Assembly: GCF_903970965.1 (NCBI RefSeq)
Contig: NZ_CAJCKW010000002.1
Location: forward strand, 1-64,000
From: Aureimonas sp. ME7
GTDB lineage: Bacteria; Pseudomonadota; Alphaproteobacteria; Rhizobiales; Rhizobiaceae
Direction: 5' to 3'
DNA length: 64,000 nucleotides
Shown here: piece after piece, positions 1 to 6,893 of the stretch
Layout: each line of letters opens with the position of its first letter
Position numbering within the stretch: position 1 is the stretch's first letter
Position numbers and translations under genes: made by a program
Notes under the pieces: generated by a model
Seen by the model: only the letters and a program-made list of their open reading frames with translations
What the model was told of the DNA's origin: nothing
The model's database searches: none

Positions 1-885
1 CGGCACCTGCCGCCGCGCTATGGCCGGCTGCGCCACCCCAACCCGCTTCGCCGGCCACCTCAACCGTGGTCGCCAAACCTACCATGCATTAGATTTGAAC
101 CGGACCACCTGATAGGGGCAGGCCACGGCCAGCTCCTCGTTCGATACATCGTCGACATCTACCACAACACGCCGCATGCCGGTCTCGGAGGGCAGACGCC
201 GCGGAATGCCTGGCTCGAACTGCGGAAGACGTTCGGGGTCCCTATGCCGCCGACGCCGGAAGAGCGGCGGCACATCTTCGGCACGCTGCTCGAACGGCGC
301 GTGACCAAGAACGGCGTACGCTTCATGGGACTCTTCTACCAGTCGCCCGAGCTGTACGCCCTGCTCGCCGGTCGGTCGCGAATCGACGTCCTCATCCGCG
401 TCGATCCGTCCGATCTCGGAAGCATCTCCGTCCGCCTGCCGAACGGTCGGCTGACCGTTCCCTGCCGACGCCATGGCATGGACGGCGTCACGCTCGATCA
501 CTGGCTGATGGGCGCCAGGAACCTTCGATCCCGCTTCAAGACGGAAGCTGCGGCGAGCGAGAACATCGTTCTCGATGCGGTCCGCGACATCCGCGCCGTG
601 GCCGAGGGGACACGCAGGCGCGCAGGCATCGCGTCGCCGATTCTCGATTTCGCGGACTACGCCCGGATCGAGAAGGCCGTCTTCACGGGCTTCGAGCGCA
701 CCGATGCTGAAATCGATGACGCCCTCTTCGACGTGGTTCGGAACAACGGGGACGGCGTCCCCCTGCTCGAAGGGCCGGCAGAGGACGTCGGTGTCTCCGA
801 CGAGCCCGAACTCCTGGCCGGCACGGACGAATCGGACCGCTCCGTGTCCGGCGACGAAAACGACGAAGATCTTCTGGAGGATTGA
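1..885 (+). CDS. TnsB/TniA-family DDE transposase, C-terminal part (cut by window edge, probably also 5'-damaged)
   Basis: The reading frame is open from base 1 and ends at TGA 883-885. From about base 140 it reads as the end of an rve/DDE integrase core (RYIVDIYHNTPHAGLGGQTP, bases ~151-210) followed by a Mu-type beta-barrel C-terminal domain (GVRFMGLFYQSPELYALLAG, ~316-375) and an acidic tail. Transposases of this kind bind element ends and carry out strand transfer, together with a TnsC/TniB ATPase, whose gene follows directly. The first ~38 codons are Pro/Arg-rich and do not resemble the upstream part of an integrase core, so the true gene is either broken near bases 110-140 or joined to another element there. 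The first ATG in frame is at 244, inside the conserved region, so it is not a credible start. Family assignment is firm; whether the gene is intact is unknown. Confidence 0.8.
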   Translation, partial: RHLPPRYGRLRHPNPLRRPPQPWSPNLPCIRFEPDHLIGAGHGQLLVRYIVDIYHNTPHAGLGGQTPRNAWLELRKTFGVPMPPTPEERRHIFGTLLERRVTKNGVRFMGLFYQSPELYALLAGRSRIDVLIRVDPSDLGSISVRLPNGRLTVPCRRHGMDGVTLDHWLMGARNLRSRFKTEAAASENIVLDAVRDIRAVAEGTRRRAGIASPILDFADYARIEKAVFTGFERTDAEIDDALFDVVRNNGDGVPLLEGPAEDVGVSDEPELLAGTDESDRSVSGDENDEDLLED

Positions 886-887
886 TC

Positions 888-1958
888 ATGAAGAATGAAG
901 CGAAGGCTCATGACGTTCTGGCTCGTCTGCAGGCGGGCCAGACACCGGAGCGGATGGATAGGGCACGGATGACGTCGTCCGTGTGGCGCGGCTTCTTCCC
1001 CCTCGCCCGAGACGCGAATCTGAAGGCGGAGATGGAGCAGTTGGTCGATGCCTGCCTCCTCAACATGGCAGAGGCCGAAACGAAGGGGATGCCGGCCATC
1101 GGTCGGCTGGGAGAAGGGCGCATGCTCGGTGTGATCGGTCCGTCCGGATCCGGCAAGACCCGCTCGCTGCACCGGTGCTTCTCGAACATGCCGGAGTTCG
1201 AAGGTTATCTGAATGCGGACGGCGGGTCGGTCCTCGTCTCGATCGTGGCTCCCTCGCCCTGCACGCTGAAGCTCCTCGGGCAGACGCTGCTGCGCAAGCT
1301 GGGCTACGACTCGACCCGGGACATCAAGGAGAACGTCGTCTGGTCGATGCTCCGCCAGCTCCTGCCGACCCGGGGCGTCCGGTTCATTCACATCGACGAG
1401 GTTCAACACCTCTTCACGAACAAGTCCGAGAACGAGATCCAGAAGGTGCGCGACACCCTGAAGGGGCTGATGCAGGCTCCGGATTGGCCGGTGTGGCTCG
1501 TCCTGTCCGGTCTCCTGGAAGTTGCCGACGTCATCGAGAGAGACAGGCAGATCCGGCGGCGGTGCCACTTCGTCGAATTCAAGGCGCTGACATTGTCGAA
1601 CGACCGTGACGACGTGCTCGGCATCTTCAAGCAGTATGCCAACCGTGGCGGCGTCCGGATTCGCCGGATGCCGGGAGACGAATTCTTCCTTCGCCTCCTG
1701 CATGCCTCGGGAGGCGCCGCTGGCACGACAATCGAACTTGTCCAGGACGCGGTGCTCGAAGCTGCCCGTGCCGGAGTCGAAGAGGTCGGAACCGCCCACT
1801 TCGCGTCCGTCTACGCCAGGCGGAGCGGTTGCAGCGATCAGCGCAACGTCTTCGTCGTCGACGACTGGCGCTCGCTCGACGTCATGGGCGTGTCCGCTGC
1901 GGCGATGAAGGAAGACGATGCCGAAGCCAAGAAGCCTCGCGATACGAGGAATGCATGA
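888..1958 (+). CDS. tniB: TniB/TnsC-family AAA+ transposition ATPase
   Basis: This is a 356-residue AAA+ ATPase, taken to be the regulator that links target selection by TniQ to the transposase. A Walker A motif GPSGSGKT lies at residues 84-91, a Walker B segment FIHIDE at about 166-171 and a sensor-1-like strand LVLSG at about 204-208. An arginine-rich stretch (RDRQIRRRC) around 218-226 may hold the arginine finger. The ATG at 888 has a GGAGG ribosome site at 876-880; a TTG at 882 is also in frame but would overlap that site. It starts 3 bases after the transposase stop and its TGA (1956-1958) overlaps the ATG of the next gene, so the three genes form one operon. Family recognition comes from motifs and context. 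Confidence 0.9.
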   Translation: MKNEAKAHDVLARLQAGQTPERMDRARMTSSVWRGFFPLARDANLKAEMEQLVDACLLNMAEAETKGMPAIGRLGEGRMLGVIGPSGSGKTRSLHRCFSNMPEFEGYLNADGGSVLVSIVAPSPCTLKLLGQTLLRKLGYDSTRDIKENVVWSMLRQLLPTRGVRFIHIDEVQHLFTNKSENEIQKVRDTLKGLMQAPDWPVWLVLSGLLEVADVIERDRQIRRRCHFVEFKALTLSNDRDDVLGIFKQYANRGGVRIRRMPGDEFFLRLLHASGGAAGTTIELVQDAVLEAARAGVEEVGTAHFASVYARRSGCSDQRNVFVVDDWRSLDVMGVSAAAMKEDDAEAKKPRDTRNA

Positions 1959-3787
1959 TGATCCACCCCGATCTCGTCCCCTCCTGCCATCATGACGAAA
2001 CCCCGGCGAGCTTCTGCTCCCGCACGGCTCTCGCCATCGGTCGCAGCGCCCGTGACTTCTGCCTCGATTTCGGGCTGCGGTTTCAGGGACTCGTCGACGG
2101 CGATCCGGTGGAGCTCGATTCTCTCGCTCGATTGACGCATCTGCCTCAGGGTCGTTTCCCCGGGCTGCCGATCGTCGGACGGGGACACCGGTTCGAACTG
2201 GCCGGTCAGCTCCTGACACGCGAAACCCTGAGCCGGAAGATCCTGCGCGTCTGCCCGGATTGCCTGGCGGCCGACGTCGAATGCGGCGGCGGACGGGCGG
2301 ATGTGCGTCCCTACGGCCGCACCCACTGGCAAATCGATCCGATCAGGACCTGCTTCCAGCATGTCCGGGAACTGGTCGTCGCGTCCGAAGACGGCCGACC
2401 GAACTCGCTGCACGATTTCGCCGGTCTCGTCTCGCCGGTCCTGCCTTCGCTTCTCGCGGTACCGGCGAATGTGCGGAAGCCTTCCCGCTTCGAGCACTAC
2501 TTGGCGGACAGGATCGACGGCGTCGTCCCGGACGGCTGGCTGGCGCCGCTCCCGCTCTATGCCGTCTGCCGAATCTCGGAAGTCGTCGGAGCGACGGAAA
2601 TGTTCGGACGGCGGTACCGCACGGATGAGCTTACCGAGACCCAGAGGTACATGGCCGACGCCGTCGGCTACGACATCGTCTCCGGTGGCGAGCGGTCCAT
2701 CCGTGCTTTCCTGGAACGGCTGCAGAACCGCTTCGTCGCGTCGAAGACGACGTGGGGCCCGAGAGCGACCTTCGGACGGCTCTACGAGTTTCTGGCGCAC
2801 GAGTGCGAGGATGCGGCATACGATCCGCTTCGAGATCTGATGACGAGGCATGTTCTCGAGACGATGCCCGTCGGTCCGGACGACGAGATTTTCGGCAAGC
2901 CCGTTCCCGGGCGTCGTCTGCACTCGATCCATTCCGCGGCGCTGCAGTCCGGCGCGCACCCGAAGCGGCTTCGAAAGTTGGCGAAGGCTGCCGGGATCAT
3001 CGGGAAGGAGACGGACGCCCTTAGCGATGACCGGGTGCTCGTCTCTGCCGAGCGGATGGAGGCCTTCTTGGAGGATGTCGCCGGCTCGATGTCGTTGAAG
3101 GCGGCAGGCAGATACCTCGGGGTCGAGCGGCCGGTGGACATGCTCCTTCTTAAAAGCGATCTGTTCGAGCCGTGGATCGGAGGCGGAACAGACGGCGTCG
3201 GCGATCACGCCTATCGCCGCTCCGATCTCGACCGCTTCCTCGCGACCGTTCTCATCCGAAAGGGTGATCAAGATGCTCGCGACCTTCGGCCCGTCGGCGA
3301 GGCCGCGAAACGTGCGAACTGCTCCATCCTGGAGATCTTCCGCCTTCTCGTCGCAGGGCGGCTCGAAACCGTCGACCTCGATCCGAGCGCCAGGCGATGC
3401 GCGGCAATTCTCGTCAGGGTCGAGGAAATATTGCCGCTCGTACGGCAGCCCGATCACGGCGGGATGTCGCTGCGCGATGCGGAGCGGCGTCTGCAACTGA
3501 CGACCCGAAGACTCAAGGAACTCCTGGATGCGGAACGCCTTCCCTTTCGGCGCGCCCGCAACCCGGTGAACCGCTGCGAACAGACGGTGGTCTACGAAGC
3601 CGACGTCGAGGCATTCGAAAACCGTTACGTGCAGCTCTTCCATTTCGCGAGAGGAGCGGGAGTGCCTCCTCGGAGGATGCGAAGCATCTTGAGCGGGAAC
3701 GGTATCGAGCCGGCCTTCGCAATCGGACCGACCATCTTCTACGAGAAGTCGAGACTGTCGGGCCTTCCGGGGACGAGCCCCGGCTGA
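1955..3787 (+). CDS. tniQ: TniQ/TnsD-family target-selection protein with long helix-turn-helix-rich C-terminus
   Basis: The protein has 610 residues. The N-terminal TniQ domain carries a zinc-ribbon pattern C100-x2-C103 ... H124 ... C133-x2-H136, typical of TniQ/TnsD. From about residue 320 to the end there are several helix-turn-helix-like segments (for example SLKAAGRYLGVERPVDMLLL and MSLRDAERRLQLTTRRLKEL), consistent with a sequence-specific DNA binder that chooses the insertion site. The ATG at 1955 overlaps the tniB stop (ATGA), with GAGGA at 1946-1950; ATG 1958 is an equally good start one codon later. It is longer than the short TniQ of Tn5053-type elements and closer in size to TnsD. 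No Cas effector or guide array accompanies it in this window. The predicted role is inferred from family and operon. Confidence 0.88.
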   Translation: MMIHPDLVPSCHHDETPASFCSRTALAIGRSARDFCLDFGLRFQGLVDGDPVELDSLARLTHLPQGRFPGLPIVGRGHRFELAGQLLTRETLSRKILRVCPDCLAADVECGGGRADVRPYGRTHWQIDPIRTCFQHVRELVVASEDGRPNSLHDFAGLVSPVLPSLLAVPANVRKPSRFEHYLADRIDGVVPDGWLAPLPLYAVCRISEVVGATEMFGRRYRTDELTETQRYMADAVGYDIVSGGERSIRAFLERLQNRFVASKTTWGPRATFGRLYEFLAHECEDAAYDPLRDLMTRHVLETMPVGPDDEIFGKPVPGRRLHSIHSAALQSGAHPKRLRKLAKAAGIIGKETDALSDDRVLVSAERMEAFLEDVAGSMSLKAAGRYLGVERPVDMLLLKSDLFEPWIGGGTDGVGDHAYRRSDLDRFLATVLIRKGDQDARDLRPVGEAAKRANCSILEIFRLLVAGRLETVDLDPSARRCAAILVRVEEILPLVRQPDHGGMSLRDAERRLQLTTRRLKELLDAERLPFRRARNPVNRCEQTVVYEADVEAFENRYVQLFHFARGAGVPPRRMRSILSGNGIEPAFAIGPTIFYEKSRLSGLPGTSPG

Positions 3788-3813
3788 ACCGATCCCGGAT
3801 CGAATGCGGAAAC

Positions 3814-3843
3814 AGCCCCCGGCGGAAACGCCGGGGGCTTTTC
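3814..3843 (+). terminator. Rho-independent terminator after tniQ
   Basis: A perfect 10-bp stem (GCCCCCGGCG / CGCCGGGGGC) with a GAAA tetraloop at 3815-3838 is followed by TTTTCTTT. It starts 28 bases after the tniQ stop and closes the transposition operon. Confidence 0.93.
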
Positions 3844-3928
3844 TTTGTGGCGAGTTGCGAAACAGCGGTATGTCGGAGTCCGCCGTCTTCGGATTGCCTC
3901 ACCTTTTCCCGGCGTTATCATCAGCGCC

Positions 3929-4038
3929 GAGGCATTTCGGAGGCGGTGGCGATCGATGGTCGAGGCAATATCCTGGGATGATACCAATGATTTCAATTAT
4001 TTGCAGAACGCCTGAGGCATCCTTTGGCGGTCGTGACA
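3929..4038. repeat. Transposon end: three direct repeats and terminal TGACA
   Basis: Three spaced copies of a GAGGCA-headed repeat occur in the same orientation at 3929-3947 (GAGGCATTTCGGAGGCGGT), 3962-3980 (GAGGCAATATCCTGGGATG) and 4014-4031 (GAGGCATCCTTTGGCGGT). The outer copy runs directly into CGTGACA, ending at 4038. Read inward on the minus strand this is TGTCA followed by ACGACCGCC and TGCCTC. Elements of the Tn7/Tn5053 group have TGT...ACA ends with several transposase-binding repeats, so this fits the end of the tnsB-tniB-tniQ element. One further TGCCTC, in the opposite orientation, lies at 3895-3900. The repeats are seen in the sequence; assigning them as TnsB sites is inference. 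No target duplication can be checked because the other end is outside the window. Confidence 0.6.
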
Positions 4039-4074
4039 GGATGCCCTTCGCCGCCTGCAGTTGAAAACATCCGG

Positions 4075-4106
4075 ACCCGTCGAGCGATCTTGTTGGCTCG
4101 GCGGGT
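4075..4106. other. Hairpin upstream of mazG
   Basis: ACCCGTCGAGC (4075-4085) pairs with GCTCGGCGGGT (4096-4106) over 11 positions with a single G-T wobble and a 10-base loop. No T-run follows, so it is not an obvious terminator. It could be a leader structure of mazG or part of the site recognised during transposon insertion 37 bases away. Neither role is shown. Confidence 0.5.
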
Positions 4107-4158
4107 TCTGACGTTCTGGATCCTACGTTCCATCGCGAACAATCTTTCCGGGTACAAC

Positions 4159-5022
4159 ATGCAATCGTCCCACGACATCGCACGACTGATCGAGATCATG
4201 GCGGCGCTCCGCCAGCCGAAAACGGGTTGCCCGTGGGATATCGAGCAGACCTTCGACACCATCGTCCCCTACACGATCGAAGAGACCTACGAGGTCGTCG
4301 ACGCCATCGAGCGCAGGGATGCGTTGGATCTGCGCGAGGAACTGGGCGACCTCCTGCTTCAAGTCGTCTACCATTCGCAGCTGGCGGCCGAACTCGGACT
4401 GTTCGAATTCGGGGATGTGGTGGAAGGCATCACGCGCAAGATGATCCGGCGTCATCCACACGTGTTCGGAGACGCCGAAGCGCGCTCGGCGCGCTCGGCC
4501 AAGGGTCAATGGAACCGCATCAAGGAAGAAGAGAAGCGCGAGCGGCGTGAGGAGCGGGCCGCCCGCCGAAGCCTGGAAGCAAACGGCTCAGAATGGCTCC
4601 ACGTGCCGGCCGGAGATTCAGACGGCCTACTCGACGCGGTGCCGAACGCCCTGCCCGCGTTGCCGCTTGCTCGAAAGATTCAGGAGCGAGCCGCGACCGT
4701 TGGCTTCGACTGGACCGAGCCGGAGCCGATCATCGCCAAGCTGCGTGAAGAGACCGCGGAGTTCGAGGAGGCCGCAGCTTCAAGCGATCGGAGCGCCATC
4801 GAATCGGAACTCGGCGATATTCTTTTCACCGTGGTCAACCTCGCCCGCCGCTACGAGATCGATCCGGACACCGCGCTGAGAGGAACGGTCGCCAAGTTCC
4901 GCAGGTGGTTTTCCCATATGGAGGACGCGGCGAGACAAGGCGAACGCTCCCTTGCGGATCTATCTCTTCCCGAGCAGGAGACGCTCTGGCAAGGCGCCAA
5001 GGCATCCGCGCGAACGGATTAG
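4159..5022 (+). CDS. mazG: Nucleoside triphosphate pyrophosphohydrolase MazG
   Basis: The 287-residue protein has two MazG domains, as in the house-cleaning NTP pyrophosphohydrolases that hydrolyse (d)NTPs, including damaged ones, to monophosphates plus pyrophosphate. Domain 1 shows the metal-binding helices EETYE (41-45) and EELGD (60-64) after the CPWD signature (24-27). Domain 2 repeats the pattern with REETAEFEE and ELGDILFTVV near residues 195-225. The frame is open upstream to 4024, but the family's N-terminus matches the ATG at 4159 (MQSSHDIARLIEIM). The ribosome site is weak. The gene converges on hflX and ends in a shared hairpin. The transposon end lies 120 bases upstream, so its original promoter may have been displaced. 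Confidence 0.94.
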   Translation: MQSSHDIARLIEIMAALRQPKTGCPWDIEQTFDTIVPYTIEETYEVVDAIERRDALDLREELGDLLLQVVYHSQLAAELGLFEFGDVVEGITRKMIRRHPHVFGDAEARSARSAKGQWNRIKEEEKRERREERAARRSLEANGSEWLHVPAGDSDGLLDAVPNALPALPLARKIQERAATVGFDWTEPEPIIAKLREETAEFEEAAASSDRSAIESELGDILFTVVNLARRYEIDPDTALRGTVAKFRRWFSHMEDAARQGERSLADLSLPEQETLWQGAKASARTD

Positions 5023-5025
5023 TCC

Positions 5026-5059
5026 AAAGCGAGCGCGATCGAACGACCGCGCTCGCTCG
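5026..5059. terminator. Bidirectional terminator-like hairpin between mazG and hflX
   Basis: GCGAGCGCG (5029-5037) and CGCGCTCGC (5048-5056) form a perfect 9-bp stem with a 10-base loop in the 41-base gap between the convergent stops. On the minus strand it is followed by TTTGG. The T-runs are short in both directions. Confidence 0.65.
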
Positions 5060-5063
5060 GTGT

Positions 5064-6470
5064 TCAGTGGGCGCGTGCTTCGTCCAGCACGCCATCGATG
5101 CTGATGCCCGGATGGTGGTGCCCGAAGCGCAGAAGGTCGGATCGCGCCTGACGGGTCACGCTCAGTGCCAAGCTGACGCTGCCGTCCTCCCGGTCCTCGC
5201 GATCCTGCACTATGCTGTTGTCGTAGAGCCAGGACAGGGCGCCGAGATCATCCGCCGGCACCACGACGCTGACCGTTTCCGCGCGGCCGGCAATGCGCCC
5301 CTCGATATCGGCGAGAAGAGCGTCCACTCCCTCGCCCGTCAGGGCCGAGACGATATGAACCGTCGGACCGCCGGTATGCGAGCCCGCCGCCGCCTCCACT
5401 TGAGCCCGCGCCGAATCGTTCAGCATGTCCGCCTTGTTCCAAACCTCGATCACGTGTTCCGCATCGTCCGCGTCGATCTCGAGATCGGAGAGGATCTTGC
5501 GAACGTCGGCCGCCTGCGCGGCCGTGTCGGGATTGGCGATATCGCGCACGTGAAGAACGACGTCCGCCTCCACCACTTCTTCGAGCGTCGCCCGGAAGGC
5601 GGCCACGAGATGCGTCGGTAGATCGGAAATGAAGCCCACCGTATCGGAGAAGATGACTTCCGTTCCGTGCGAGAGGACGATGCGTCGAAGCGTCGGATCG
5701 AGCGTTGCGAAAAGAAGGTCCTTCGCGAGGACTTCGGCGCCCGTCACCTTGTTGAACAAGGTCGACTTCCCGGCATTGGTATAGCCGACGAGCGCGATGA
5801 TCGGATGGGGTGCCTTCTTGCGCTTCGCACGGTGCAGGGTTCGGGTGCGACGAACCTGGTCGAGTTCCTTTTCCAGCCGCTTGATCTTCTCCTGCAACTG
5901 ACGACGGTCGGCCTCGATCTGCGTTTCGCCGGGGCCTCCGAGGAAGCCGGCACCGCCGCGCTGACGCTCCAGGTGGGTCCACGAGCGAACGAGACGACCG
6001 CGCTGGTAGTTCAGATGCGCGAGCTCGACCTGCAGCCGCCCTTCCTTGGTGCGCGCGCGACGCCCGAAGATTTCGAGGATCAAGCCGGTTCGATCGAGAA
6101 CCTTCGCATCGAGTTCCTTCTCGAGATTGCGCTGCTGAACGGGAGTGAGCGGGTGATCGACGATCACCAAGCCGATCTTCTCGGCCGCAACCAGTCCTTT
6201 CAGCTCGTCGACCTTGCCCGATCCGATCAGCGTCGCCGGCTGGACCTTGGAGACGGGAATCAGCCCTCGTGCGACCACGTGAAGATCAATGGCGAGCGCG
6301 AGCCCTTCGGCCTCGACCAAGCGTTCCTCGTCGCCGCGGCGAACGGCTTCGACCGCTTCGTCGGCCGAATTGCGCTGGCGAACCACCGGAACGAAGACGG
6401 CGGCGCGTGTCGGCACGCGCTCGTGCTCGACCGGGCCCTTGGTGTGCGTATCCTTATCGTATTCGGTCAA
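5064..6470 (-). CDS. hflX: GTPase HflX
   Basis: This 468-residue ribosome-associated GTPase acts on stalled or stressed 50S/70S particles. The N-terminal HflX domain ends with the family signature GGPGETQIEADRR (178-190), followed by the G domain: P-loop GYTNAGKST (229-237), DTVGF switch and NKAD specificity motif. The start is TTG at 6470, directly against the hfq stop (6471), which implies translational coupling. In-frame GTG codons around residues 14-19 are alternatives, but the TTG keeps the full N-terminal region. The hfq-hflX order is conserved in proteobacteria. It converges on mazG. Confidence 0.94.
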   Translation of the reverse strand: MTEYDKDTHTKGPVEHERVPTRAAVFVPVVRQRNSADEAVEAVRRGDEERLVEAEGLALAIDLHVVARGLIPVSKVQPATLIGSGKVDELKGLVAAEKIGLVIVDHPLTPVQQRNLEKELDAKVLDRTGLILEIFGRRARTKEGRLQVELAHLNYQRGRLVRSWTHLERQRGGAGFLGGPGETQIEADRRQLQEKIKRLEKELDQVRRTRTLHRAKRKKAPHPIIALVGYTNAGKSTLFNKVTGAEVLAKDLLFATLDPTLRRIVLSHGTEVIFSDTVGFISDLPTHLVAAFRATLEEVVEADVVLHVRDIANPDTAAQAADVRKILSDLEIDADDAEHVIEVWNKADMLNDSARAQVEAAAGSHTGGPTVHIVSALTGEGVDALLADIEGRIAGRAETVSVVVPADDLGALSWLYDNSIVQDREDREDGSVSLALSVTRQARSDLLRFGHHHPGISIDGVLDEARAH

Positions 6471-6719
6471 TCAGGCTTTCCCGTCTTCGTCTCCCGCCTC
6501 GTGCATGTTCACGGGCTGAGACGGCATGATGGTGGAGATAGCGTGTTTGTAAACCAGCTGCGAGTGTCCATCGCGGCGAAGCAGCACGCAGAAGTTGTCG
6601 AACGAGGTGACGACGCCCGTCAGTTTGACCCCGTTGACGAGGAAGATCGTCAGCGAAATCTTCTGCTTGCGAACGGTGTTGAGGAAAAGGTCTTGCAGGT
6701 TCTGGGCGCGTTCGGCCAT
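6471..6719 (-). CDS. hfq: RNA chaperone Hfq
   Basis: The 82-residue Sm-like protein forms a hexamer that pairs small RNAs with mRNAs. Sm1 and Sm2 are both present: [20 protein letters not shown] near the N-terminus and the YKHAIS motif about residue 57. I chose ATG 6719 (MAERAQNLQ) because AGGAC at the proper distance serves it; an ATG two codons upstream (6725) would sit 1 base from that ribosome site. hflX follows without a gap. The short C-terminal tail is acidic, as in other alphaproteobacteria. Confidence 0.96.
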   Translation of the reverse strand: MAERAQNLQDLFLNTVRKQKISLTIFLVNGVKLTGVVTSFDNFCVLLRRDGHSQLVYKHAISTIMPSQPVNMHEAGDEDGKA

Positions 6720-6893
6720 CGACATGTCCTGTTATTGTTCTTGCCGTGCTCGCGCCGGGTGCGAGATCATGGGAGGGGAAGAGAATCGAACCCGGTCGTC
6801 AATTTGTGATCCAGCTACCGAACCCATTCAAGCGGCCCGTCGTTCGCCGATCTTCCATCCGCAAGATAGGTATGACGGCGTTGCACCGCCACA

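Larger units (their letters stand above)
3846..4158. other. Intergenic region between the tniQ terminator and mazG
   Basis: No convincing gene lies in these 313 bases. Positions 3846-4038 hold the presumed transposon end with its repeats. Positions 4039-4158 are the chromosomal flank and presumed 5' region of mazG, including an 11-bp hairpin at 4075-4106. An inverted pair GGCATCC (4016-4022) / GGATGCC (4039-4045) straddles the presumed element boundary. Frames that stay open here on either strand have no coding character. Confidence 0.6.

Noticed and set aside
244-885. A complete 213-residue gene starting at ATG 244
   Set aside because: Conserved transposase sequence continues in frame upstream of 244, so this ATG is internal.
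1-4038. CRISPR-associated transposon
   Set aside because: No cas gene, repeat-spacer array or guide-like sequence is present in the visible part; a TniQ alone is not enough.
3899-4183. Minus-strand open frame in the transposon-mazG gap
   Set aside because: It crosses the presumed transposon boundary and the mazG start, has no ribosome site and no domain-like sequence.
6783-6792. tRNA-like T-loop sequence (GGTTCGATTC on the minus strand) upstream of hfq
   Set aside because: The flanking bases do not form a T-stem, acceptor stem or anticodon arm, so it is not a tRNA gene.
5667-6809. Long open frame antisense to hflX (and similar long antisense frames over ntrY, lpdA, bamA, pyrG and clpA)
   Set aside because: These are mirror frames of GC-rich coding genes; the opposite strand encodes clear conserved proteins and the antisense translations have biased, unstructured composition.
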